64,000 nt of DNA from an uncultured Collinsella sp. (GTDB taxonomy: Bacteria > Actinomycetota > Coriobacteriia > Coriobacteriales > Coriobacteriaceae): positions 3,811 to 67,810 of the forward strand of contig CALFDL010000320.1 in assembly GCA_937950415.1 (NCBI GenBank), in the 5' to 3' direction. This document shows, piece after piece, positions 35,756 to 44,117 of this stretch. Position numbers and translations under genes: made by a program. The notes below the pieces were generated by a model. It did no database searches and had not been told where the DNA came from. It worked only from the letters and a program-made list of their open reading frames with translations. Each line of letters begins with the position of its first letter. Position 1 is the first letter of the stretch.

Positions 35756-36514
35756 TCACTCCTCGCTCTGCGAATACGAAGCGTCCAGAATCTCCTGCGC
35801 GTATGCGCGCTCCTGGGGCGTAAGCCGCGCCGTCTCGATCAGATCGGGACGCCAACGACAAGTGCGCTCGATGGCATTCTTGCGGCGCCAGGCGTCAACC
35901 TTGGCATGGTCACCGCTCACGAGCACCGGCGGCACGCCCTCGCCGTTGAATTCGGCAGGGCGGGTGTACTGCGCATACTCGAGCAGGCCTCCGTCCTCGG
36001 CGGTCGAGAATGACTCGTCCACGTTGCTCATCTCATCGCCCAGGGCGCCGGGGATGAGGCGAACAACAGCATCGGCCACGACCATGGCGGGGAGCTCGCC
36101 GCCCGTGAGCACGTAATCGCCGATCGACAGGCGCTCATCGGCATACGCATACGCACGCTCGTCGACACCTTCGTAACGGCTGCAAACAAACAGCAGACGC
36201 TCACTTTTGAGCAGGCGCTCGGCCACGTGCTGCGTAAAGGGCTCGCCGCACGGGGTGAAGAACACCACCGTTGGCTTGGGGCCCTCCGCGCTAATGGCCT
36301 CGATGGCCTCGGCGATAGGCTCGACCTTCATGAGCATGCCCTGCCCGCCGCCGTACGGCTCGTCATCGACGGTACGATGACGGTCGTGCGTCCAGTCGCG
36401 CAGGTTATACGCCTTAAAATCAAAAAGGCCGGCCTTGCGGGCGCGGCCCAAAATCGATGTGGACATGACGGGCTCAAACATCTCGGGAAAGACCGAAAGG
36501 GTCTCAATCAACAT
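35756..36514 (-). CDS. trmD: tRNA (guanine-N1)-methyltransferase
   Basis: TrmD makes m1G37 in tRNAs, guarding against frameshifting. The 252-residue SPOUT enzyme shows ETLSVFPEMFEPVMSTSILGRA, YGGGQGMLMKVEPI, the SAM-knot segments FVCSRYEGVDERAYAYAD and DYVLTGGELPAMVVADAVVRLIPG, and SFSTAEDGGLLEYAQYTRP. The start is a good ATG. It stands in the usual rpsP-khpA-rimM-trmD run, but rplS, normally next, lies 8 kb away here. Confidence 0.97.
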   Translation of the reverse strand: MLIETLSVFPEMFEPVMSTSILGRARKAGLFDFKAYNLRDWTHDRHRTVDDEPYGGGQGMLMKVEPIAEAIEAISAEGPKPTVVFFTPCGEPFTQHVAERLLKSERLLFVCSRYEGVDERAYAYADERLSIGDYVLTGGELPAMVVADAVVRLIPGALGDEMSNVDESFSTAEDGGLLEYAQYTRPAEFNGEGVPPVLVSGDHAKVDAWRRKNAIERTCRWRPDLIETARLTPQERAYAQEILDASYSQSEE

Positions 36515-36524
36515 GTTGTCCTCC

Positions 36525-37046
36525 CTACTTGTCCATATCGATCAGGCCGTCCATAACGTGGACGGAAATTGTTCCTGTGTCGGGAAGATCGAGCACGACC
36601 TGCTCGATCACGGGAATCAGTACCTCGCCGTACCGATCGCCCTCAACAACCCAAACATCGTTAGCGGGCGTCGACATGATCTCTACGATCGTGCCGAGCA
36701 AACCGAAGCGCTCGTCGACCACCTCGCGACCCATCAGGTCGGTATAGGCGGCGTCGAGAGAATCGAGCTCAAAGTCATCACGATTTGCCAGCACGTAGCA
36801 TCCCGTGATGCCCTCGGCGGCCGTCAAGTCGTCAATGCCCTCAAACGAGACCAGATCGCCATCGCCCGTATCGGTGACGGACACGACCGTGCAAAAGCGG
36901 TCGCGCTTGAGCGCCGGCGGCGTCAGGGCGACGCGCATACCCGGCTCTAATACAGAAGGAAGCCCCCGCAGCGGCTGCGCGAGGACTTCCCCCTTCCTTC
37001 CGTGCGGCTTGACCACACGGGCGATGTTTTTGTACTGGGACCTCAA
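36525..37046 (-). CDS. rimM: ribosome maturation factor RimM
   Basis: RimM assists 30S head assembly and binds S19. The 173-residue protein has the N-terminal RimM barrel (ARVVKPHGRKGEVLAQPL) and a C-terminal PRC-like barrel (DVWVVEGDRYGEVLIPVIEQVVLDLP). The family N-terminus requires the first TTG (37046), because nothing in frame lies between it and the khpA stop. Its ribosome site AGGA is only two bases from the TTG, so translation probably depends on coupling to khpA. Confidence 0.93.
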   Translation of the reverse strand: MRSQYKNIARVVKPHGRKGEVLAQPLRGLPSVLEPGMRVALTPPALKRDRFCTVVSVTDTGDGDLVSFEGIDDLTAAEGITGCYVLANRDDFELDSLDAAYTDLMGREVVDERFGLLGTIVEIMSTPANDVWVVEGDRYGEVLIPVIEQVVLDLPDTGTISVHVMDGLIDMDK

Positions 37047-37050
37047 GGTC

Positions 37051-37335
37051 CTAGCCCAGAACCTCTACCTCGACAGCAGTGTCGAGGCGAGCGGCCAGTG
37101 CACGGGCGAGCGTGCGAATGGCCTTGATGGTACGGCCACGACGGCCGATGACCTTAGCGACGTCATCCTCGGCGACCGAAACCTCAATCGTAGAGGCGTC
37201 GTCACCATCGATGACCTCAAGGCTCACGGAATCCGGGTCGTCGACGATCTGAACAACGAGATATTCGACGAGATCGGCGATGCGATCTGAGAGCATTGCC
37301 TCACCCTCGAGCTGTGCAGCGTCAACCTCAGGCAC
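37051..37335 (-). CDS. khpA: KH-domain RNA-binding protein KhpA
   Basis: This 94-residue protein is almost entirely one type II KH domain, with the GxxG loop in VIGRRGRTIKAIR. An N-terminal helical part, MLSDRIADLVEYLVVQIVDDPDSV, matches the KhpA (YlqC) family. KhpA pairs with KhpB in Gram-positive bacteria and binds many small RNAs and mRNAs. GTG start with GAGGAG upstream. Its place between rpsP and rimM is conserved. Confidence 0.95.
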   Translation of the reverse strand: MPEVDAAQLEGEAMLSDRIADLVEYLVVQIVDDPDSVSLEVIDGDDASTIEVSVAEDDVAKVIGRRGRTIKAIRTLARALAARLDTAVEVEVLG

Positions 37336-37338
37336 GAT

Positions 37339-37680
37339 TTACTCCTCGGCGCCCTCAGCGGCCTCAGCGGCAGCCTTAGCGGCCTCGGCCTCTTTGGCGA
37401 GCTGCTTCTTGGACTTCTTGACGACGGTCTCGGTCTTCTCGCCCTCGTTGGCGGCCTTGACCAGAGCGGCGACGGCGTCGGTGAGCTGAGCGCCCTTGGA
37501 CTGCCAGTCGGCGATCTTCTCGAGGTCGAGGTTGATGGTCTTGGGGGCGGTCATCGGGTTGTAGCGGCCAACCTCCTCGATGATACGACCGTCACGCGGG
37601 GCGCGGGAATCGGCGACGACGACACGGTAGTACGGACGCTTCTTAGCGCCGTGACGAGCAAGGCGAATCTTGACTGCCAA
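37339..37680 (-). CDS. rpsP: 30S ribosomal protein S16
   Basis: S16 is a 113-residue small-subunit protein beginning (M)[20 protein letters not shown] and continuing [20 protein letters not shown]. The start is TTG at 37680, eight bases after GGAGG; the AVKIRLxRxGxKkxPfYrIV pattern begins right after it, so the in-frame ATG-like extension upstream is rejected. The last 40 residues are Ala/Lys/Glu-rich and variable. First gene of rpsP-khpA-rimM-trmD-lepB. Confidence 0.95.
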   Translation of the reverse strand: MAVKIRLARHGAKKRPYYRVVVADSRAPRDGRIIEEVGRYNPMTAPKTINLDLEKIADWQSKGAQLTDAVAALVKAANEGEKTETVVKKSKKQLAKEAEAAKAAAEAAEGAEE

Positions 37681-37809
37681 AGGAAACTCCTCCAACCAAG
37701 CAGCTTTAGGCTGCAACTACAAACAAACAGTTGAACATAATACGCCATCGACGCGGGCAGGTGAAGTCCGTGAGACCAACTTCTTCGGTGTAGTCGAGGG
37801 CAAATCCAT

Positions 37810-37837
37810 ATCTTAGACAAGAATTCGGGATTTGCAA
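37810..37837 (-). promoter_or_regulatory. promoter of the rpsP operon
   Basis: TTGCAA (37837-37832), 16 bases, TAAGAT (37815-37810) on the minus strand, about 130 bases before the rpsP TTG. The dinB promoter on the other strand would lie within 60 bases. Confidence 0.5.
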
Positions 37838-37920
37838 GCACATACACGCACCACACATGAGCTGCGCGGTATACTCATGACATGGAAAGACGCGAACATA
37901 CATACGGTTATGAGGATGCC

Positions 37921-39135
37921 ATGGGCGTCACGCCGCCTCCCTGGACGGGTCCGGCGGTGGGCCTCATGGACCTCGATGCGTTTTTTGCGAGCGTGGAGAT
38001 GCTCGATCATCCCGAATGGCGCGGAAAGCCGCTCATCGTAGGCGGAGACGCCGATTCGCGTGGCGTCGTGTCCACCTGTTCGTATGAGGCACGTCGCTTT
38101 GGCGTGCACTCTGCCATGGCCTCGGCCGAGGCGCGCCGCTTGTGCCCGCAAGCCATTTGGACGCACGGGCACTTTGATCGCTACCGCGAGGTGAGCGCGC
38201 AGGTCATGGCGATTCTCGCCGACGAGACCCCGCGCGTTGAGCGCGTATCCATCGACGAAGCCTTTATCGATATCACACCGGGTCGCTTTGCGCCCGAAGA
38301 CCCGCTACTGGTTGCGCAGCGTATAAGCGACCGCGTGGCAGCGCTGGGAGTGACGTGCTCCATTGGTGTGGGCTGCAACAAGACGGTCGCAAAGATCGCA
38401 AGCGAGCGGGATAAGCCGTTTGGGCTGACCATCGTGCGCCCCGGAACCGAGCAGCGCTTTTTGGCCGCGCTGCCGGTATCTGCCATGAGCGGCATCGGGC
38501 GCTCGGCCGAGGAACGACTGCGCCGCATGCGCATCTACACCCTCGGCGAGCTATCACGTGCACCGGAATCCACCTTGGCCTCTATTTTTGGCGTCAACGG
38601 CGAACGCATGCGCCAGCGTGCGCTGGGACTCGAAATCTCCGAAGTCACAAGTCTCGATGAAGAGCGTGAGGTTAAATCGGTGAGCAATGAGCGCACCTTT
38701 GCGAAAGATTTGACTGAGCGCGGGGACATCGAAGCGGCGATTGCGCTGTTGGGCGAGTCAGTGGGACGCCGCCTGCGACGTCAGGGACTGACGGGCGCCA
38801 CGGTGACGCTCAAGCTTAAGTATTCGTATGGAAGCGGTCGCTCGGCACAGCGCCGGCTGCCTCATCCGACCGACGATGAGAACATCTTCGTGGCAGTTGC
38901 GCTCGAACTGCTCGACAACATCTGGCAGGAAGGCATGCATGTTCGCTTAGCAGGCATCGGCATGAGCGACTTTGACCATCGGGGCGGCATCCAGACCGAC
39001 CTGTTCTGCGAGATCGATGACCGCGGAGCCCAATCCAGCGACCGCCGCGACCTCTCCGTCGCCATCGACGCCGTCCGAGACAAATTCGGCGACACCGCCC
39101 TATCTTACGGCCGCCAATCCCGCTTCAACGATTAA
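37921..39135 (+). CDS. dinB: DNA polymerase IV (Y family)
   Basis: Pol IV is an error-prone translesion polymerase. The 404-residue protein has the catalytic LMDLDAFFASVE near residue 15, CSYEARRFGVHSAMAS, VERVSIDEAFIDIT with the second acidic pair, a helix-hairpin-helix region (AMSGIGRSAEERLRRM), and a little-finger domain. QTDLF near the C-terminus resembles a sliding-clamp motif. ATG 37921 has AGGA four bases upstream; ATG 37882 is an alternative that would lie just at a transcript start, because TATACT is at 37870-37875. It is the only plus-strand gene in this stretch. Confidence 0.93.
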   Translation: MGVTPPPWTGPAVGLMDLDAFFASVEMLDHPEWRGKPLIVGGDADSRGVVSTCSYEARRFGVHSAMASAEARRLCPQAIWTHGHFDRYREVSAQVMAILADETPRVERVSIDEAFIDITPGRFAPEDPLLVAQRISDRVAALGVTCSIGVGCNKTVAKIASERDKPFGLTIVRPGTEQRFLAALPVSAMSGIGRSAEERLRRMRIYTLGELSRAPESTLASIFGVNGERMRQRALGLEISEVTSLDEEREVKSVSNERTFAKDLTERGDIEAAIALLGESVGRRLRRQGLTGATVTLKLKYSYGSGRSAQRRLPHPTDDENIFVAVALELLDNIWQEGMHVRLAGIGMSDFDHRGGIQTDLFCEIDDRGAQSSDRRDLSVAIDAVRDKFGDTALSYGRQSRFND

Positions 39136-39145
39136 CCGCCTTTAG

Positions 39146-39190
39146 GCAAAAAGAAAGCCGGGCAGGTACGGAAAACCGCAACTGCCCGGC
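39146..39190 (-). terminator. intrinsic terminator of the rplU-rsfS operon
   Basis: GCCGGGCAG (39157-39165) and CTGCCCGGC (39182-39190) form a perfect stem. On the minus strand TTTCTTTTTG follows. It lies between the converging dinB and rsfS genes. Confidence 0.85.
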
Positions 39191-39203
39191 GAAATGCGAG
39201 AAG

Positions 39204-39238
39204 CTAGCTAAAAAAGCCCGTCCCAAATGAGCTGCTAG
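39204..39238 (-). repeat. second-family repeat at the rsfS stop codon
   Basis: CTAGCTAAAAAAGCCCGTCC followed by CAAATGAGCTGCTAG aligns along its length with the repeat at 31151-31185, including the GTCCCAAAT core, but its terminal inverted repeat is reduced to CTAGC/GCTAG. It covers the rsfS stop, as the other copy covers the PPDK-regulator stop. Confidence 0.75.
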
Positions 39239-39690
39239 AGGAGGTCGAGGGGAAGCTGAGGAGCGTCACCCCAGAGCTTTTCTAGGCGGTAGAAGTCGCG
39301 GGCTTCGGGAGTGAAGACGTGGACGACGACCGAGCCGTAGTCCATGAGCATCCAGGTCTTCTGCTCACGGCCCTCGATGGAGAACGGATGCTCGCCGCAA
39401 GCCTCGGCGACCTTCTCCTCGATCTCGTCGACGATAGAATCGACCTGGCGGTTGTTGGTACCGGTGGCAAGCACAAAGTAGTCGCATACGTCGGAAAGCT
39501 CGGTCAGGTCGAGCACCTGAACGTCCTCGCCCTTCTTGTCGTAGGCGGCCTGCGCGGCGGCGCGGGCGACATCCTCGGCGGCGACACCGCTCGCGGACAG
39601 CGAGGCGGCAGTGCGGTCGGACGTGGCGGCGAAGCTCTTGTGCTCCACACCTTCAAGAATCTGCTCGTCGGTCATGGTCTCGTCGGCCAT
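39235..39690 (-). CDS. rsfS: ribosomal silencing factor RsfS
   Basis: RsfS binds L14 and keeps subunits apart when nutrients are scarce. The 151-residue protein has the family core after about 40 variable residues: KKGEDVQVLDLTELSDVCDYFVLATG, RQVDSIVDEIEEKV, and MLMDYGSVVVHVFTPEARDFYRLEKLWGDA. ATG start with AAAGAGG upstream. The stop codon lies in a repeat. It ends the rplU-rpmA-obgE-nadD-yqeK-rsfS operon, a conserved order. Confidence 0.95.
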   Translation of the reverse strand: MADETMTDEQILEGVEHKSFAATSDRTAASLSASGVAAEDVARAAAQAAYDKKGEDVQVLDLTELSDVCDYFVLATGTNNRQVDSIVDEIEEKVAEACGEHPFSIEGREQKTWMLMDYGSVVVHVFTPEARDFYRLEKLWGDAPQLPLDLL

Positions 39691-39717
39691 GGAATACCTC
39701 TTTCTAGACAGCCCGAG

Positions 39718-40326
39718 CTAGCGCAGCTGGGCGTAATGGTTGTAAATCGTAATAGCCGTGGGATAAAGATAGCGCCCGGACTGGATCACATAGACCAGAC
39801 CCTGCGCAAAACAGGAGAAGAACAACTCATCGAGCGTCGACTCCCCCACCATCTTGCGCAGCGCATGCGCATAGTCGCCGTGGCGGTTGGGCTCGATGGC
39901 ATCGGCCACAAAGACCACCATATCGAGCGGCGTCATGTCGCAGGCACCCACGGTGTGACGGTCGACAGCCTGAAAGACCGCCGGCGACAGCTCGGGAAAA
40001 AGCTGCGGAAGCTCATAGGCGGCAACAGGGCCATGCAAAAGCGGCGTCGCGGCGGAAGGAGAGCCGGCAATCTTTATGCCGTAATGCAGAGCGCGCGTGA
40101 CCAGCTCGTCGTCGGAGAGCACTTTGTCCCAGTCATGGATCAGGCCAGCGGCAGCGGCATCAAAGCGGTCGACACCGTATACCTCGGCTAGGTGCAGCGC
40201 AGTCTCAGCAACACCCAGCGAATGCACATAGCGCTTGCGCTTATCCTTCATGCGAACATCGAGCAGCTCTTGAATGCGCTTGAGCAGCGCGCGCTCATCG
40301 CCCTCAAACTGATCCTCTACCGACAA
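39718..40326 (-). CDS. yqeK: YqeK-type HD-domain dinucleoside tetraphosphatase
   Basis: This 202-residue HD-domain protein has RYVHSLGVAETALHLAEVYG, the GLIHDWDK metal motif, HGPVAAYELP, and AVDRHTVGACDMTPLDMVVFVADAIEP. The pattern matches YqeK, which splits Ap4A symmetrically. The usual HD pair appears as HDWDK. TTG start at 40326 with GGGGG upstream. It sits between nadD and rsfS, as in Bacillus and many others. Confidence 0.93.
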   Translation of the reverse strand: MSVEDQFEGDERALLKRIQELLDVRMKDKRKRYVHSLGVAETALHLAEVYGVDRFDAAAAGLIHDWDKVLSDDELVTRALHYGIKIAGSPSAATPLLHGPVAAYELPQLFPELSPAVFQAVDRHTVGACDMTPLDMVVFVADAIEPNRHGDYAHALRKMVGESTLDELFFSCFAQGLVYVIQSGRYLYPTAITIYNHYAQLR

Positions 40327-40338
40327 CGTAGACCCCCA

Positions 40339-41016
40339 TCACTCAAAATCTTCTTGGCCCAAATCGGCATATAGCCTGCGTTTGCGAATGTAGCCGAGCA
40401 CGGACTCGCTCGTAAGGTAGCGCACGCTCATGCCGCGGGCAACTCGCTTACGAATGTTCGTCGAGCTAATCGCCAGCGCAGGAATCTGAATATAGCGCAC
40501 GTCGAACGGCAGCCCCGACTCTTTGATTCGGGCACGCGCCGTATCGATATCAAAGCCCGGTCGTGTCGCCGCAATAAAGGTAGCAAGCTCAGCGATTCGT
40601 TCGGCATCATGCCAGGTAACAATATCGATAATCGCGTCGGCGCCTGTAATAAAGTAGAGCTTTACCTGCGGCGGATAAAAGTCGCGAAGGGCATGAAGCG
40701 TATCGGCCGTGTAGGTTACGCCCGGACGGTCGATCTCGAACCGACTCGCCAAAAAGGCCGGGTTCGCGGCGGTTGCGAGGACCGTCATGGCATAACGGTC
40801 CTCGGCAGGCGTCACCGGCTTGTCAAGCTTAAAGGCAGGAGAGCCCGCCGGCATAAAGAGCACAGCGTCCAAGTCGAGCGACTCGCGCGCCTGCTCGGCG
40901 GTCACCAGGTGCCCGTAATGGATGGGATCAAAGGTGCCACCCATAATGCCGAGCCTAAACTCCTGCCCGTCCTCTAGAGGAAGCTCGGGCAAACCGATTC
41001 CACCGCGCAACGACAT
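40339..41016 (-). CDS. nadD: nicotinate-nucleotide adenylyltransferase
   Basis: NadD converts NaMN and ATP to deamido-NAD. The 225-residue protein has LGIMGGTFDPIHYGHLVTAEQA (nucleotidyltransferase HxGH), FMPAGSPAFKLDKPVTPAEDRY, FITGADAIIDIVTWHDAERI and the ISSTNIRKRVARGMSVRYL tail. About 20 residues precede the core. It lies between obgE and yqeK in the conserved order. Confidence 0.96.
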   Translation of the reverse strand: MSLRGGIGLPELPLEDGQEFRLGIMGGTFDPIHYGHLVTAEQARESLDLDAVLFMPAGSPAFKLDKPVTPAEDRYAMTVLATAANPAFLASRFEIDRPGVTYTADTLHALRDFYPPQVKLYFITGADAIIDIVTWHDAERIAELATFIAATRPGFDIDTARARIKESGLPFDVRYIQIPALAISSTNIRKRVARGMSVRYLTSESVLGYIRKRRLYADLGQEDFE

Positions 41017-41019
41017 GGC

Positions 41020-42498
<1,479 letters not shown>

Positions 42499-42502
42499 CT
42501 AC

Positions 42503-42546
42503 AAAAAAGAGGGAGACCCTTGAATCCTGAAACTCAAGTGCCTCCC
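42503..42546 (-). terminator. terminator or attenuator between rpmA and obgE
   Basis: GGGAG (42511-42515) with CTCCC (42542-42546), and CTTGA (42519-42523) with TCAAG (42534-42538), form a stem with an internal loop. On the minus strand TCTTTTTTGT follows. It lies 26 bases after rpmA and 17 bases before the obgE start. Confidence 0.6.
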
Positions 42547-42571
42547 ACATATGTGCTCTATGAAGGGTGAA

Positions 42572-42829
42572 TTACGCGTTCGCGAGCGGGCGTACGCTGA
42601 CCCTGTGCTTGATACCCTTGTGGAACTCAACGGTACCGTCGACCAGCGCGAACAGCGTGTCGTCCTTGCCACGGCCAACGTTCTCACCTGGGTGGATGTG
42701 CGTGCCGTGCTGACGGACGAGAATCGTGCCCGTGGTTACCGTCTGGCCGGCATAGCGCTTCGTGCCAAGGCGCTGACCGCGGGAGTCACGGCCATTACGG
42801 GAGGAACCGAGTCCTTTTTTGTGTGCCAT
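42572..42829 (-). CDS. rpmA: 50S ribosomal protein L27
   Basis: L27 is an 85-residue protein whose N-terminus reaches toward the peptidyl-transferase centre. [20 protein letters not shown] begins directly with AHKK, so no cleaved Firmicutes-type N-terminal extension is present. [19 protein letters not shown] and [14 protein letters not shown] follow. ATG start with a weak AGTAGG site. It lies between rplU and obgE. Confidence 0.97.
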   Translation of the reverse strand: MAHKKGLGSSRNGRDSRGQRLGTKRYAGQTVTTGTILVRQHGTHIHPGENVGRGKDDTLFALVDGTVEFHKGIKHRVSVRPLANA

Positions 42830-42862
42830 TGTGTATACCTACTCTTTCGTTACGAGTGTAAT

Positions 42863-43237
42863 CTACTCGGCGACGGGAGGCTCGGCAACAGCCTCAGCCT
42901 CTGCCTTGACAGCCTTCTTGGCGCGGGAGGTAGCCTGAACCTTCACGATCTTCAGCTTGGTGAGCTGCTGACGGTGACCCTTCAGACGACGATAGCGCTT
43001 ACGCTTGTGGAACTTGAAGACCAGCTGCTTCTCGCCCTTGAACTGCTCAACGATCTGAGCGGTAACCTTGGCCTTGGCCAGCTTGTCGGGATCGGTGACG
43101 ATCTTCTTACCATCGTTGAGGAAGATAACCGGCAGGGTGACCTTGTCGCCCTCATTGCCCTCGATCTTCTCGACGGTGATGACATCGTCGGTGGCGACCT
43201 TGTACTGCTTGCCGCCCGTGTTAACGATTGCGTACAT
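42863..43237 (-). CDS. rplU: 50S ribosomal protein L21
   Basis: L21 is a 124-residue protein starting MYAIVNTGGKQYKVATDD, with KKIVTDPDKLAKAKVTAQI and KFHKRKRYRRLKGHRQQLTKLKI, then an Ala/Glu-rich tail of about 20 residues. ATG 43237 with AAGGGCAAG upstream is chosen; an upstream GTG-type extension of seven residues is rejected. First gene of its operon, with a clear promoter. Confidence 0.97.
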   Translation of the reverse strand: MYAIVNTGGKQYKVATDDVITVEKIEGNEGDKVTLPVIFLNDGKKIVTDPDKLAKAKVTAQIVEQFKGEKQLVFKFHKRKRYRRLKGHRQQLTKLKIVKVQATSRAKKAVKAEAEAVAEPPVAE

Positions 43238-43279
43238 GTTTACTTGCCCTTCATGCATCAGTTAGTGCAACAGCCGAAT

Positions 43280-43308
43280 ATAGTAGCAGGCGAAAATACC
43301 CCCGTCAA
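43280..43308 (-). promoter_or_regulatory. promoter of the rplU-rsfS operon
   Basis: TTGACG (43308-43303), exactly 17 bases, TACTAT (43285-43280) on the minus strand: the best sigma-70-type match in the window. The -35 box overlaps the stop codon of the upstream DUF2344 gene. The predicted leader is only about 35 bases. Confidence 0.8.
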
Positions 43309-44117
43309 CGAGTATGTGGAGCAAATCCACAAGTTCGCACAGGTATGGGGCTGACGAGTCGGCCCTCGTCGTCCTCGCATGCTTGATTCTGACGCTCGAC
43401 ATCGTAGGAGCAGATGATCACGAGGTCTTGCATACCGGTGGAAACAATAGGTGCATCCACGCCCGGGGTCAAGCCCTGCAACAAAACATCAGCCGCAGAA
43501 AGCAAAATTTCCGGACGCATGGAGCCCTCGTTGTCGGCATGGGTGTCGAGCATGAGCACCAAATGGTCCGGGAGCTCCCCAGCCGTGAGCTCATAGCCCA
43601 CGAGCGTGTGATCCAAATCTAAGCGCTTGCTCTTTTTGCCGCGCGCGTAGTCGATGCCATGGTCCGCGCGCAGCGTGTCGATCGCACGACGCACCTCATC
43701 GGCGCTTACGGGCGCCTCGGGATCCAGATGCAGGTCGATGCGATACGACAGGCGCGTGAGCTGCGCCGTCAACGCCGGCGTGCGCACGTCGATGTACGCC
43801 GCCTCGATGGGCGCCAGATCGGCCGGAGACGCCGCAGCCAGGCGCCCAAACGCCTCGTCGAGCGCCACGAACTCGGTCATAAACAGGTCATACCACTCGC
43901 AGGTCGACGACGTACCAACCGGTAGCGCCGAAGAGAAGCCCACGCGCATGTGCGGAGAGAAGCCCTGCGTGACGGCATAGGGAAGTCCCGCACGGCGCAC
44001 GATGCGTTCAATGGTATGGATCACTTCGAGATGGCCCAGGTACTTAAGGCGATCGCGCTTGCCATAGCGAACACGAAGCCTAAAGAGCGAGGGGTTGTCG
44101 GTCAGGCGCTCACTCAT
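43305..44117 (-). CDS. DUF2344 / TIGR03936 radical-SAM-linked protein
   Basis: This 270-residue protein matches the DUF2344 family: LRVRYGKRDRLKYLGHLEVIHTIERIVRRAGLP, then TQGFSPHMRVGFSSALPVGTSS, and the central RLSYRIDLHLDP part. It occurs fused or next to a TIGR03960 radical SAM protein, and here its ATG overlaps that protein's TGA (ATGA). Its function is not established; a role in tRNA or ribosome modification has been suggested from its genomic neighbourhood. The stop overlaps the rplU promoter. Confidence 0.9.
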   Translation of the reverse strand: MSERLTDNPSLFRLRVRYGKRDRLKYLGHLEVIHTIERIVRRAGLPYAVTQGFSPHMRVGFSSALPVGTSSTCEWYDLFMTEFVALDEAFGRLAAASPADLAPIEAAYIDVRTPALTAQLTRLSYRIDLHLDPEAPVSADEVRRAIDTLRADHGIDYARGKKSKRLDLDHTLVGYELTAGELPDHLVLMLDTHADNEGSMRPEILLSAADVLLQGLTPGVDAPIVSTGMQDLVIICSYDVERQNQACEDDEGRLVSPIPVRTCGFAPHTR

